64,000 nt of DNA from Anaerolineales bacterium (GTDB lineage Bacteria > Chloroflexota > Anaerolineae > Anaerolineales > Villigracilaceae), in NCBI GenBank assembly GCA_020634895.1, contig JACKAV010000003.1, positions 1-64,000 of the forward strand, given 5' to 3'. Below the pieces are notes generated by a model. That model saw only the letters and a list, made by a program, of their open reading frames with translations, was not told the origin of the DNA and did not search any database. Position 1 is the first letter of the stretch. Each line of letters begins with the position of its first letter. The position numbers were made by a program, and so were the translations under genes. Of the stretch, positions 17,379 to 25,776 are shown piece by piece.

Positions 17379-18632
17379 CTATTTCTTTCTCGGTGCCAGC
17401 CTGTTTCTTCCATAACTTTTTGGCGTGGGCGCAGGTTTGGGTGGACGGCGACCGTCGCTTCGGGGCGCGCCTCTGCCTCTTCCGCCAGAACCAGTTCGCG
17501 GCGGGGCGGGAGCCGTGTAGTCGAAATCTTCGAGCGTTTCGCGCTTGATGGCATGTCCCATGATCCTTTCCAGCGTGCGGATCATATCCTTATCCTCATC
17601 GGTGACGAGCGTAAACGCATCACCAGTCCGCTCGGCGCGACCGGTGCGTCCGATGCGGTGGATGTACGCATCGGCAGTGTCAGGCATGTCGTAGTTGATG
17701 ACATGCGAGATGGTCTCGATATCCAACCCGCGCGCGGCGATATCAGTAGCGACCATGATGTCGTGGTGCCCGCTTTTGAAACCTTTCAACGCTGCCTGTC
17801 GCTGTCCCTGTGAGCGGTCACCGTGCAGGCTGGTAGCGTTGAAGCCTTCGCGTTTGATCTGCTGTGCCACACGATGTGCGCGATGTTTGGTACGGGTAAA
17901 GACCAGCACTGAGTTTGTGTCGGTGCGTTTGAGCAGTTCGATCAGTAGTTTTGTCTTTAAATGTTGCGGCACGGGATAAAGTGCATGCGCCACAGTATGT
18001 GCAGGCTTGATGATGCCCATCGAAATTTTTTGCGGCTGGGTCAACGCCTGTTGGGCGAGCAGTTCCACATCGGGCGGGAAGGTGGCAGAGAAGAGCATGG
18101 TTTGGCGTTTCTGCGGCACGGCTTTGACAATGCGGCGCACATCCGGCAGAAAGCCCATGTCGAACATCCTGTCGGCTTCGTCGAGCACAAGGATTTCGAT
18201 GTTTGCCATTTTGGCGTGACCTTGTGCGATGAGATCCAGCAGACGTCCCGGGCAGGCGACGAGGATTTCCGCGCCGTTGCGCAATGCCTGAATTTGCGGG
18301 TTCGCTCCGACGCCGCCGTAAATGGTTGCGCTCTTCAGCTTTGTCCCAGCGGACAGTGTTTTGACCACGTCGTTGATCTGCTCCGCCAGTTCGCGCGTTG
18401 GTGTGACGATGAGTGCGCGCGGCGTATTGCGCTGACCGGTGAGCAGTTTGTTGAGAATGGGCAGCACAAAAGCGGCGGTCTTGCCTGTGCCGGTTTGAGC
18501 TGTGCCGATAATGTCACGTCCACGCAGGGCGGCAGGGATTGCGGCTTGTTGGATGGGGGTGGGGGTCTCGTAGCCAGCCTTGGAAATTCCCTGCTTGAGG
18601 CGGGTGTCGAGGTTAAAGTTGTTGAAGTTCAA
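17379..18632 (-). CDS. DEAD-box ATP-dependent RNA helicase, RhlE type
   Basis: 417 residues with all helicase motifs: Q motif (TPIQQAAIP), motif I AQTGTGKT, Ia PTRELAEQ, II DEAD, III SATFP, the IV-V region and VI HRIGRTGRAE. The C-terminal tail is short, basic and Gly/Pro/Arg-rich (GSGGRGRGAPRSDGRRPP), as in RhlE proteins, and would help RNA binding. The likely role is RNA unwinding in ribosome assembly or RNA decay, probably important at low temperature given the adjacent cold-shock gene. The start MNFNNFNLD matches the family. Confidence 0.9.
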   Translation of the reverse strand: MNFNNFNLDTRLKQGISKAGYETPTPIQQAAIPAALRGRDIIGTAQTGTGKTAAFVLPILNKLLTGQRNTPRALIVTPTRELAEQINDVVKTLSAGTKLKSATIYGGVGANPQIQALRNGAEILVACPGRLLDLIAQGHAKMANIEILVLDEADRMFDMGFLPDVRRIVKAVPQKRQTMLFSATFPPDVELLAQQALTQPQKISMGIIKPAHTVAHALYPVPQHLKTKLLIELLKRTDTNSVLVFTRTKHRAHRVAQQIKREGFNATSLHGDRSQGQRQAALKGFKSGHHDIMVATDIAARGLDIETISHVINYDMPDTADAYIHRIGRTGRAERTGDAFTLVTDEDKDMIRTLERIMGHAIKRETLEDFDYTAPAPPRTGSGGRGRGAPRSDGRRPPKPAPTPKSYGRNRLAPRKK

Positions 18633-18767
18633 AATATTCCTATTCTTCAGAAGTCAATCAGGGGAAATGCCACGCGGACTGCTGATGTAAATGAGTCAGC
18701 GGATCTGTTAATCTAAGACTCGATAATTAAATTGCCAAAGTGATTATAGCACCGAAGGAAGCGGCAT

Positions 18768-19667
18768 TTATCTTGCAAGGAACAAGACCGCCACTCCTGC
18801 AATGGCAAGCACCGTGCCGGCAATTCCCTGCCATCCCGTTTTTTCCTTGAGGACAAAATAACTGATGGGTAATACGATCACGGGCGATAACGCCATCAGC
18901 GTGCTGGCGACTCCGATTTCGGCGTGCTGCACAGCCAATAATGAAGCGGACACCCCAAGTACGGGTCCGACCAGCGCGCCCAAGGCGAGCAGCCAGACCG
19001 CTTTTGGGTGCTGGCGGATAGTTTCCACTGTTTTTCCTGCCTGCCCTTCGACGGCGGTCCACAAGAGGATGAAAACCGTCGCGGCAAGCATGCGGATGGC
19101 GTTCGCTTGAAAAGGCGAAAAATCGTTCGCCATACCCTGCTTGGAGAAAACAAGTCCTATTGCCTGCCCAAGCCCTGCCAGTGTGCCAAATAGGACTCCC
19201 CGAAGGGTGTGTCCGCGCGGGGTGTTGACCTCCTCTTTATGGGAAGTTACCACCCAGGCGATACCTGCCAACGCAAGGAACATGCCCAGCATTTGAAAGG
19301 GGGATAATGTTTCACCAAAAAAGACCCAGGCAATGATCGAGCCGAAAATGGGAGCGAGACTTAACAGAAGAATCCCAAGGCGGGGTCCGACCATAATGTA
19401 TGACTTGAAAAGAAAAGCGTCGCCGAGTGAAAGCCCAATCACGCCGGAAAGGCTTAACCAGATCCAGCGCGAAGGTTCTGCTGAAAAAGGCAATGGCTCA
19501 CGAAAGAGGACGAGATTGATGATGACGAGATACGTCAACGCAAATAACAGACGGACTCGATTCGTGACCTGCGAGCCGACCATCCTTCCCGAGGCGGTGA
19601 AGATAATGGCTGTCATTGCGAAGAAGAACGAGGTGGCAAGCCCTGCGATCTCACCGAGAAAATTCAT
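18768..19667 (-). CDS. EamA-family (DMT) transporter 1
   Basis: 299 residues with about ten membrane helices arranged as two EamA repeats; the second repeat starts near GVLFGTLAGLGQAIGL. Typical glycine/proline helix motifs such as SLAPIFGSIIAWVFFGE and SPVIVLPISYFVLKEK close each half. DMT exporters move amino acids or metabolites; the substrate cannot be told. It is 3 bases downstream of the second EamA gene, so they form an operon and perhaps a heteromeric pair. Confidence 0.82.
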   Translation of the reverse strand: MNFLGEIAGLATSFFFAMTAIIFTASGRMVGSQVTNRVRLLFALTYLVIINLVLFREPLPFSAEPSRWIWLSLSGVIGLSLGDAFLFKSYIMVGPRLGILLLSLAPIFGSIIAWVFFGETLSPFQMLGMFLALAGIAWVVTSHKEEVNTPRGHTLRGVLFGTLAGLGQAIGLVFSKQGMANDFSPFQANAIRMLAATVFILLWTAVEGQAGKTVETIRQHPKAVWLLALGALVGPVLGVSASLLAVQHAEIGVASTLMALSPVIVLPISYFVLKEKTGWQGIAGTVLAIAGVAVLFLAR

Positions 19668-19670
19668 TTT

Positions 19671-20552
19671 TTATACTCCTGGTTGGCTGTCGATCACTTT
19701 TCCCAATTCAGCCCTTGTCAATAATACAACTGCAACGAGGATAAACCCGCCGCCGATGAGAACGATGGACGCGAGTTTGTCTCCAAAAAGCCATGCGGCG
19801 AGCAGCACGGTTACCACCGGTTCAATTGTGGAAAGCATTGCCGCATTGGTCGGACCAACCTTTTCCAAACCAGCAAGAAATGTCGTAACTGGAATGACAG
19901 TGGCAATCAGAACGATTCCCAAAATAACGAGCCAGCCTGTTTGCGTGTGCGGAAAATGTGTGCCATTGGTAAATGCCAAAGTCCCATAGACGGCGCCAGC
20001 CGAAGCAAAAATAACCGTGGATGATTGGAACGCCGAAACGTGTTTCATCACATTCGCGCCGACCATGATGTAAATGGAATACACCAACGCGGCAGTAATT
20101 GCCATGACTGCGCCGATCAACTGTCCGCTGACGGGACCGACGGTGAGAGCCGTGCCGACCAGCGCAAGGACGAGCGCGATGGCTTTGGCGCGTGTCAGCT
20201 TTTCTTGCAGGAAGATCATGGAGAGAATGGCAACAAAGAAGGGATACAGATATAAAAGCAAAGCCACCAAACCGGATGAAGCGTATTTGATGGCGGTTAA
20301 ATAAAGAAAAGATTGCCCCGCATACCCGACGGCTCCCATGCCGATGAGTTGGGCGAGAATGCGTCCGCGTGGAAAAGGCTCCTTGCGCAGGATCAGCATC
20401 AAGGTCATGAAAGAGGCGGAGAATCCGAAGCGTAAAAAGAGGAGGGTGAAGGTGTCCATTCCCTCGGCGTAGGCAAAATTCCCAAAGATGGCGAGCGTCC
20501 CAAATGAAGCCGCAGAGACGACGATGAGGAGGATTCCGGTGAGTCGGTTCAT
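19671..20552 (-). CDS. EamA-family (DMT) transporter 2
   Basis: 293 residues, again two EamA repeats with about ten helices (for example VALLLYLYPFFVAILSMIFL and the second-half MLSTIEPVVTVLLAAWLFGD). It is distinct in sequence from its downstream neighbour, so this is an old duplication rather than a recent tandem copy. It is the first gene of the two-gene unit; substrate unknown. Confidence 0.82.
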   Translation of the reverse strand: MNRLTGILLIVVSAASFGTLAIFGNFAYAEGMDTFTLLFLRFGFSASFMTLMLILRKEPFPRGRILAQLIGMGAVGYAGQSFLYLTAIKYASSGLVALLLYLYPFFVAILSMIFLQEKLTRAKAIALVLALVGTALTVGPVSGQLIGAVMAITAALVYSIYIMVGANVMKHVSAFQSSTVIFASAGAVYGTLAFTNGTHFPHTQTGWLVILGIVLIATVIPVTTFLAGLEKVGPTNAAMLSTIEPVVTVLLAAWLFGDKLASIVLIGGGFILVAVVLLTRAELGKVIDSQPGV

Positions 20553-20570
20553 AGCGGGGAAATATACTCG

Positions 20571-20600
20571 AAAAAAATCTCCCCGCGTGGGGGAGATTTA
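20571..20600 (-). terminator. terminator of the YiiX-like gene
   Basis: AAATCTCCCC (20575-20584), loop GCGT, then GGGGGAGATTT (20589-20599). Read on the minus strand it is followed by TTTTTTT, and it overlaps the stop codon. Confidence 0.8.
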
Positions 20601-21197
20601 TGTTGTCAGTTTGGCGACGGTTGGTCGGGAACGCCGATGGGAAAAGCCTTCCCAAATTTCTTGCGGATAGACGATCCGGTTCGTGCCGGGAAGTTGTTCC
20701 ATGGCGAGACCGGTGTTCAAGTTGATGCCAATGGTTTGATACGCCTTGTACACAAGCTGGCTGCAATAAAAGGCTTCTTCGGTTTCTGCGTTGAGGAAAT
20801 TGAGGTTATACGGTTTGCCCAATTGTGCAAGAATATATTGCGCCACGGCTGTGCGCATGTGGACTTCGTCATCGTCCGAATAGCCGAGAACATCCAGCGG
20901 CGAAACGATACCGTAGAATGTATCAAATAACATACCGCGCTGGCGCGCCATGCGTTCCGTATCCCAATCGCCGTTCGGTACGTCAAATGTGATCACGCCG
21001 CGTGCGCCCGCTTCGGCACAGCGGCCATCAGGTCCGAGGTAAACGGCAACATGATCTACGTCGCCGGGTACTAAGCGACCGACAAGACGCCAGAACTCGC
21101 CCGGCAAAATATCGGGCTTGCCGTTCATGGTGCAGATAACATCGCCGGTTTGGACGGGAAGCCCATTGATCTGATAGGTGTGAAGCATCGTATTCAT
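20598..21197 (-). CDS. YiiX-like permuted NlpC/P60 cysteine hydrolase
   Basis: 199 residues of the permuted papain-like family. The catalytic His lies in DVDHVAVYLG, near the N-terminus, and the catalytic Cys in EEAFYCSQLVYKAY, in the C-terminal half: the permuted order typical of YiiX/YebB. These proteins hydrolyse amide or thioester bonds; the substrate is unknown. No signal peptide is seen, so it is probably cytoplasmic. An alternative ATG lies three codons downstream. Confidence 0.78.
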   Translation of the reverse strand: MNTMLHTYQINGLPVQTGDVICTMNGKPDILPGEFWRLVGRLVPGDVDHVAVYLGPDGRCAEAGARGVITFDVPNGDWDTERMARQRGMLFDTFYGIVSPLDVLGYSDDDEVHMRTAVAQYILAQLGKPYNLNFLNAETEEAFYCSQLVYKAYQTIGINLNTGLAMEQLPGTNRIVYPQEIWEGFSHRRSRPTVAKLTT

Positions 21198-21230
21198 TAT
21201 ACGGAGTTTCGCTGTGCAAGTTTCAGCCGT

Positions 21231-22280
21231 TCATCCTGTAAATGAACGCAGAAATTCACGGATCTGACTCGCCGTCTGATTCCACTTTGGCTGGCGCTGA
21301 TAGCGACTCCGCGCTGCGAGGCTCATCTCAAGGAGCAGATCCCGCCTCTCGCTCAGGAGTTGAAGTTTTTCCGCCAACCCTTGAGCGTCTCCCGGCTGGA
21401 TGAGGAATCCCGTCTGCCCATCGTCAATGACTTCGGAAGCCGCGCCGAGCGTCGTGCCGACGGCTGGCAGCCCGAACCCCATCCCTTCGAGGTAGACGAT
21501 GCCGAAGCCTTCATACGTGGACGGTACAACGAGAATATGAGCTTGCTTGAGTTTGTCGATAAGCGGTTGATTGTTGAGAGCGCCGTGAAGAAAAACGAAA
21601 GAGGAAAGATCATTTTTGGCGATAAATGTCTGGATGGCTTTGGCGTATTGAGGTTCGGATGTGAGGGATCCGATAATATCAAGTCGAAGGTTTAAGGTTG
21701 AAAGTTGAATGGCTTGTAATAGAGTAAGCAGACCTTTGCGTTCGATGATGTTTCCGAGAAAAAGAATATTCAGCTCTTTCTTCTTGCTTCTTTCTTCTAT
21801 TTCTTCTTCCGAAATTGCCCCTCCAAACCTGTCCGTTGGCGGGAATGCCACGACTTCCGGCAGACTGTTTCCTATTAAATTATTGACCACTCCCTTTGTT
21901 GTCTCCGAATTGAAAATGAATCCATCCACGCTTTGCAGGTATTTCATTTCGGCGATGCGGTAAATGTCATTTTGCCATTTCGGGCGGAGTTCGGAGCAGC
22001 GCAGGTGGTGAACGAGGCTGATAATGGGGTAGGGATGCGGTCTGCGGTTTGCGCGGATCAACGAAGGATGATTGAGTTCATCTTCTATCAAAATATCCAA
22101 ATCGGAGGGAAGTTTGAAGGTGAAATTATCCGTCAAATGTGCGGCGTAGTTGCGCCAGCGCAATGAGATGACTTCGACTGTGTCCCCTTGCGCGCGGAGA
22201 TACTCCACCAGCATGCGGTCGTACATATATCCACCGCTGAGTGTGTCAAGCGAGCCGTAAATAAGAAAGCCCAATTTCAT
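21231..22280 (-). CDS. GT4-family glycosyltransferase
   Basis: 349 residues with a GT-B fold. The nucleotide-sugar site shows NILFLGNIIERKGLLTLLQA in the middle and HILVVPSTYEGFGIVYLEGM with the retaining-enzyme EX7E-type acidic residues. I chose the start at 22280 (MKLGFLIYGSLDTLSGGY), the conserved beginning; 31 upstream codons come from a repeat. The gene is last in a tight four-gene minus-strand cluster (dehydrogenase, ComB-like, PTPS/QueD-like, this gene). In cyanobacteria, glycosyltransferases glycosylate pterins, so a pterin acceptor is possible here, but this is inference. Confidence 0.85.
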   Translation of the reverse strand: MKLGFLIYGSLDTLSGGYMYDRMLVEYLRAQGDTVEVISLRWRNYAAHLTDNFTFKLPSDLDILIEDELNHPSLIRANRRPHPYPIISLVHHLRCSELRPKWQNDIYRIAEMKYLQSVDGFIFNSETTKGVVNNLIGNSLPEVVAFPPTDRFGGAISEEEIEERSKKKELNILFLGNIIERKGLLTLLQAIQLSTLNLRLDIIGSLTSEPQYAKAIQTFIAKNDLSSFVFLHGALNNQPLIDKLKQAHILVVPSTYEGFGIVYLEGMGFGLPAVGTTLGAASEVIDDGQTGFLIQPGDAQGLAEKLQLLSERRDLLLEMSLAARSRYQRQPKWNQTASQIREFLRSFTG

Positions 22281-22335
22281 TGGTGAGTAGTTGGGTAGTT
22301 TAGTTGTTGGGCTATCAAACTGCCCAACTACCGAA
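22281..22335. repeat. AT-rich dispersed repeat (TTGGGTAGTT/AACTGCCCAACTA)
   Basis: gttgggtagtttagttg and the inverted gcccaactaccgaac lie between the glycosyltransferase and QueD-like genes. The stop codon of the latter falls inside the repeat, so its last residues may be repeat-derived. Confidence 0.5.
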
Positions 22336-22705
22336 CTATTTGATATGCCGCCCACGCATTGGCATTTTCCCATAGTACAACCTTCAACCGGGAAATATTT
22401 TCTGCTTTGATTCGTCCGCTCAGGGTTGTGGCGAGTATCCGCGCAAAGTGCTCAATGGACGGGTTCAGTCCGTCAAATTCCGGTTTGTCATTAAGCATCT
22501 GTTCCTTGTAGTAGTTGACCACGTCATCGAGATGTTTTTCAACGTCAACAATGTCGACGAGGTAACCGTGTCGGTCAAGTTTATTCCCCTCGAGAGCCAG
22601 CTCAAGGGTGTAATGATGCGAGTTGGGAAAATTCTCCGGTCCCCAATCTCCGCCGATCAGGAAGTGTCGTGCTATAAATTCTCGTCGTACGCCAAGTGAG
22701 TACAT
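22328..22705 (-). CDS. 6-pyruvoyl-tetrahydropterin synthase/QueD-family protein, atypical active site
   Basis: 125 residues with the T-fold of the PTPS/6-carboxytetrahydropterin synthase family. Metal-ligand-like histidines occur in FIARHFLIG and NSHHYTLEL; a late Glu occurs in VVLWENANAWAAYQ, matching the family's pterin-anchoring Glu. The usual CxxxHGH motif is missing: the segment reads PENFPNSHHY, with no Cys, and Glu or Asn at the expected places. A Glu for Cys exchange is known in PTPS-III enzymes. So it may be active with different chemistry, or not act in queuosine synthesis at all. It is 19 bases downstream of the ComB-like gene. Confidence 0.75.
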   Translation of the reverse strand: MYSLGVRREFIARHFLIGGDWGPENFPNSHHYTLELALEGNKLDRHGYLVDIVDVEKHLDDVVNYYKEQMLNDKPEFDGLNPSIEHFARILATTLSGRIKAENISRLKVVLWENANAWAAYQIVR

Positions 22706-22724
22706 AATCTCCTCCAGCCTTTCT

Positions 22725-23399
22725 TTACGGTCTGACCGGTCTCATGATCAAGAAACCATCTTTTCGCTCAATGGGAAGCGCAAAATCAAATTTATCAATG
22801 CGCGAACAATAGTCAAGGTCTGAGTATGGGAATTGAGGGTGTTCTTCCATGTGCTGAAGCGCATCTCGCGCGGCGTAGACGCGTTTAATGAAACTTTCCG
22901 CTTCCACCGCTTGACCTGTGAATTGCTGCTCCAAATAATCGGCACAAGCGACATCTTCATCATTACCCATTCCGCCAGTGATGAGAAAGTTGACTATTTC
23001 CGGTTTAAGCTTCGATATGTAATTCATCGTCGCCCGCGCAGTGACAAAACTGGTCGCCAGCATCACGTCTGCATTTACTGCGCGGACTGCGCCTTGAGTC
23101 CCTGCGCCTGTGCGTTGGATGAGCGTGATACCTGTCAGGTCATGTTCGAGGATGCGGGTAGGGGAGTTGCCGAAGTCGAAACCCTTAGGCGGAAGCCCGC
23201 CTACTTCACCCATCGCTTTGGCATTGGTAAGTTTGGATTTCAGGGCAAGCGCCTCTTCAATTCTGCTGACGAGACGAATTTCTTCGGCGCCGCGCGAAAA
23301 AGCATAAGCGGCTGTGGAGAACGCACGCAGTACGTCAATGATGAGGACAATACCCGTGGCATTATGGCAATCTTCGAGAGTGAAACGTCTGAATTTCAT
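22725..23399 (-). CDS. 2-phosphosulfolactate phosphatase family protein (ComB-like)
   Basis: 224 residues. ComB-family marks are VLIIDVLRAFSTAAYAF near the N-terminus, MGEVGGLPPKGFDFGNSP in the middle and GNDEDVACADYLE toward the end. In methanogens ComB dephosphorylates phosphosulfolactate for coenzyme M synthesis. No other coenzyme M genes are present, and ComB homologues occur in many bacteria without that pathway, so a different phosphate ester is likely. It lies 5 bases after the dehydrogenase gene, an operon spacing. Confidence 0.83.
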   Translation of the reverse strand: MKFRRFTLEDCHNATGIVLIIDVLRAFSTAAYAFSRGAEEIRLVSRIEEALALKSKLTNAKAMGEVGGLPPKGFDFGNSPTRILEHDLTGITLIQRTGAGTQGAVRAVNADVMLATSFVTARATMNYISKLKPEIVNFLITGGMGNDEDVACADYLEQQFTGQAVEAESFIKRVYAARDALQHMEEHPQFPYSDLDYCSRIDKFDFALPIERKDGFLIMRPVRP

Positions 23400-23404
23400 C
23401 AGGT

Positions 23405-24391
23405 TTAATATTCAAAAACAACTTGTATCGTCTCTTGCGGATTTTCGTCCAGCAATTGATATGCCTTTGCGACATCATCCAACGGGAAGCGATGTGTGAT
23501 CCACTTTTGCGGTTGGATTCGCTCAAGCGCTTTCCACGCTGTCTCGAACCGGCGGGATTTGTCCCAGCGCCCGCTCAAATCGGGTGAAATAGTGCTGACT
23601 TGTGACGAAATAAGTTTTATGCGTGAACGATGGAAAGAACCGCCCAGGTCGATCTCCGCGCGTTTTTGACCATACCACGAACCGACGACGACTCGTCCGC
23701 TGAAGATGGTGTGTGCGATGGCGTCATTTAAAGCGGAGGGCGAACCAGTCAGTTCGTAGACCAGGTCAAAGGATGAAGGTTGAAGGTTGGTGTTTGAATG
23801 CCTTTCCACTTTCAACCTTTCGGTGTCAACTTGTAATGCTTTCCTTCTGAAATCCAAGTTATCTACAACTGTCAAATTCTCAAGCGGAAATTCGCTTAAC
23901 AATGAGGCCGTTAATAAACCCACCACGCCCTGTCCCAACACCAGAACACGTTCACCCAATATCGGAGCGCCGTCCTGAACCAGATTTACCGCTGTTTCCA
24001 TATTCGGCAAAAAGCAGGCGTTTTCAGAAGAGAGGGAATCGGGAATTGGGATTAAAGATGAAGGATGAACGATGAAGGATGAAGTGTGCGGCTGGAAGGC
24101 AAAAACAAATTTATCCTTCCATTCTGAATTGACTGATTTGCCAAGTTCACACACTTTCCCCACACATGCATACCCATATGCCAGCGGATATTTCAGGTCA
24201 CTGCTGAACGCATCATTTACATCTTGCATTTGCGGGAATTGCCCGCGATAGACCAGCATCTCTGTCCCGGCGCTGATGGCAGAGCAGACCGTCTCCACAA
24301 GGACTTCATCTTCCTTCAGCGCCGGAAGCGGCGCCTCGCGAAGTTCCACTCTTTGGGGTGCTGTAAAGAACAGAGTTTTTGCAGCTTTCAT
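23405..24391 (-). CDS. MDR-family dehydrogenase heading the pterin/glycosyltransferase cluster
   Basis: 328 residues, first gene of the four-gene cluster. The N-terminal GroES-like half contains CSAISAGTEMLVYRGQFP and YPLAYGYACVGKVCELG, a form shared with BchC-like dehydrogenases; the classical catalytic zinc Cys-His pair is not obvious. The Rossmann motif is VLVLGQGVVGLLTASLL. Two low-complexity stretches (around 24056-24090 and 23765-23815) look like translated dispersed repeats. The substrate is unknown; clustering with a PTPS-like protein suggests oxidoreduction of a pterin side chain or a sugar. Confidence 0.75.
   Translation of the reverse strand: MKAAKTLFFTAPQRVELREAPLPALKEDEVLVETVCSAISAGTEMLVYRGQFPQMQDVNDAFSSDLKYPLAYGYACVGKVCELGKSVNSEWKDKFVFAFQPHTSSFIVHPSSLIPIPDSLSSENACFLPNMETAVNLVQDGAPILGERVLVLGQGVVGLLTASLLSEFPLENLTVVDNLDFRRKALQVDTERLKVERHSNTNLQPSSFDLVYELTGSPSALNDAIAHTIFSGRVVVGSWYGQKRAEIDLGGSFHRSRIKLISSQVSTISPDLSGRWDKSRRFETAWKALERIQPQKWITHRFPLDDVAKAYQLLDENPQETIQVVFEY
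24053..24092. repeat. low-complexity repeat (ATGAAGGATGAACG) inside the MDR gene
   Basis: aagatgaaggatgaacgatg followed by aaggatgaag repeats a 7-9 base unit, encoding TSSFIVHPSSLIPIP on the minus strand in a loop of the dehydrogenase. Confidence 0.5.
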
Positions 24392-24410
24392 AGAAAGAGT
24401 TTAGCATAAA

Positions 24411-24440
24411 AGAAGACAGCCGTTTTCAGGCTGTCTTTGA
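24411..24440 (-). terminator. terminator of the PilZ gene
   Basis: AAGACAGCC (24413-24421) and GGCTGTCTT (24429-24437) form a 9-bp stem; on the minus strand it is followed by a CTTTT-type run. Confidence 0.65.
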
Positions 24441-24449
24441 GTGGTCGCG

Positions 24450-24836
24450 CTATTTTGGCGGGACTCCCCGCGTGGGATATTTCGGTACATCACGCCGAAA
24501 TTCGTAATTTTCGATGATCGATTCAATGAGTTTTTTTTGCTCAGGAATGATCTCTTTGAACTCGAAACCGATGTTGTGATATTGCGGGCTGAGGTCTTGC
24601 TGGCACCATGCCACCCGCGCCAACAGACTCATCCGCACGGCTTTGATATCCGGCAGTTCGGGCAGTTCAATGGCAAGCGTGATCTCGGTTTCCGTCTGCA
24701 TCGGTTTCTCGCTGATGATCATCGCGCCCGAAACGGTCAGATCGCCCAGGTACCCCAGCAAATTCCCTCCGTACAGGTCAAAGACCTGCGTATACGCCAC
24801 CAGATTTTTTCGCTCTAATTTACGTCGTTCTCTCAT
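24450..24836 (-). CDS. PilZ-domain protein, candidate cyclic-di-GMP receptor
   Basis: 128 residues. The N-terminal ERRKLERKNL resembles the RxxxR c-di-GMP motif, and LGDLTVSGAMI is close to the (D/N)xSxxG motif (here D-x-x-x-S-G). The rest is a beta-barrel PilZ core (ISLLARVAWC... HNIGFEFKEI). I chose the ATG at 24836, with gagg upstream, over a TTG 18 bases earlier. c-di-GMP binding is likely but the motifs are slightly off consensus. It is the only c-di-GMP effector protein in the window, and pairs in theme with the riboswitch at 59652. Confidence 0.72.
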   Translation of the reverse strand: MRERRKLERKNLVAYTQVFDLYGGNLLGYLGDLTVSGAMIISEKPMQTETEITLAIELPELPDIKAVRMSLLARVAWCQQDLSPQYHNIGFEFKEIIPEQKKLIESIIENYEFRRDVPKYPTRGVPPK

Positions 24837-24908
24837 GTAACCTCGTTTGACCAAGTGTAAATGAGAGGATACACAAATTCCATTGCCGTTTTATGGTAAA
24901 AATGCGCC

Positions 24909-25637
24909 ATGCGCTGGATATACCTCTCACCCCATCTTGATGACGCCTCTCTCTCCGCCGGTGGCTGGATCTACGACCAAACCAGGGCGGACAACCCCGT
25001 AGAGATCTGGACGTTCATGTGCGGTTATCCACCCGCGAAAAACCTTTCGCCGTTCGCCCAATACCTGCATTATCAGTGGGGCATGGCGTCGGCGCGGGAT
25101 GTGATCAATGGGCGGCGGCTGGAGGATAAGAACTCCGCGTCCATTTTAGGGGCAAAGGTGCGCCATTTCAACTTTTTGGATTGCATCTACCGGCAGGATA
25201 AAACCGGGGATTGGCTGTATTTCGACATTTATTCGGACCCGCTGCCTCAGGAAGCGGATCTGCCTGCAAAGATCGCCGAAACCATCTCCGCCCGCCTCAA
25301 ACCTGACGATAAACTGATCTGCCAATTGGGCATTGGCAAACACGTAGACCATGTCACCATACGCCGTGCAGCCGAACTGCTGGGACGTCCGCTTCATTAT
25401 GTGGCGGATATTCCATACCTTTTTAGTTTTCCCGAGCATCTAAAACCGGAAACGGCTGGGATGAAGAAAAAGGTCGAACGGGTGAGCCGCGCAGGCCTCA
25501 AGTCGTGGAAAGAGGCGATTCTGGCGTATGAATCCCAGATGTCTTCGCTGTTCAAAAGTCCGCGGGCGATGCGAATCCAAATTAATCAATATTTATCCGA
25601 ATTCAATGGATTGAGATTTTGGACTAAAAAAGGTTGA
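24909..25637 (+). CDS. PIG-L/LmbE-family deacetylase
   Basis: 242 residues. The zinc motif PHLDDASLSAGG at the N-terminus is the family's PHxDD signature, and a second His cluster, IGKHVDHVTIRRAA, provides the third ligand. Family members remove N-acetyl groups from GlcNAc-containing molecules. No mycothiol or bacillithiol genes are nearby, so the substrate is unknown. No strong ribosome site is seen. Confidence 0.82.
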   Translation: MRWIYLSPHLDDASLSAGGWIYDQTRADNPVEIWTFMCGYPPAKNLSPFAQYLHYQWGMASARDVINGRRLEDKNSASILGAKVRHFNFLDCIYRQDKTGDWLYFDIYSDPLPQEADLPAKIAETISARLKPDDKLICQLGIGKHVDHVTIRRAAELLGRPLHYVADIPYLFSFPEHLKPETAGMKKKVERVSRAGLKSWKEAILAYESQMSSLFKSPRAMRIQINQYLSEFNGLRFWTKKG

Positions 25638-25659
25638 TTTGTCTTAACCAATTTGGGGC

Positions 25660-25688
25660 TTGAAACTCGCTATAATTCATGATATAGT
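25660..25688 (+). promoter_or_regulatory. promoter of greA
   Basis: TTGAAA (25660-25665), 17-base spacer, TATAGT (25683-25688). Predicts a leader of about 82 bases. Confidence 0.6.
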
Positions 25689-25695
25689 ATGCGCG

Positions 25696-25752
25696 ATTTT
25701 CCGGACAGACCACCGGAAAATTTTCATCATTGCATCTCTGTTGGGGATGCAA
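25696..25752 (+). promoter_or_regulatory. two-hairpin leader of greA, first hairpin terminator-like
   Basis: ATTTTCCGG (25696-25704) pairs with CCGGAAAAT (25713-25721), followed by TTTTC. A second stem, TTGCATC/GATGCAA, lies at 25730-25736 and 25746-25752. The first could terminate a fraction of transcripts early, as in the E. coli greA leader that yields GraL; the parallel is inference. Confidence 0.5.
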
Positions 25753-25776
25753 AATTCATTTAGCAGGAAAAATAAA

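Noticed and set aside
17961..18716. A 251-codon plus-strand frame opposite the DEAD-box helicase gene
   Set aside because: Low-quality His/Cys-rich translation typical of antisense frames; the helicase motifs on the minus strand are complete.
22725..23399. ComB-like gene as evidence for coenzyme M synthesis
   Set aside because: No ComA, ComC or other coenzyme M genes are near, and ComB homologues occur in many bacteria lacking that cofactor.
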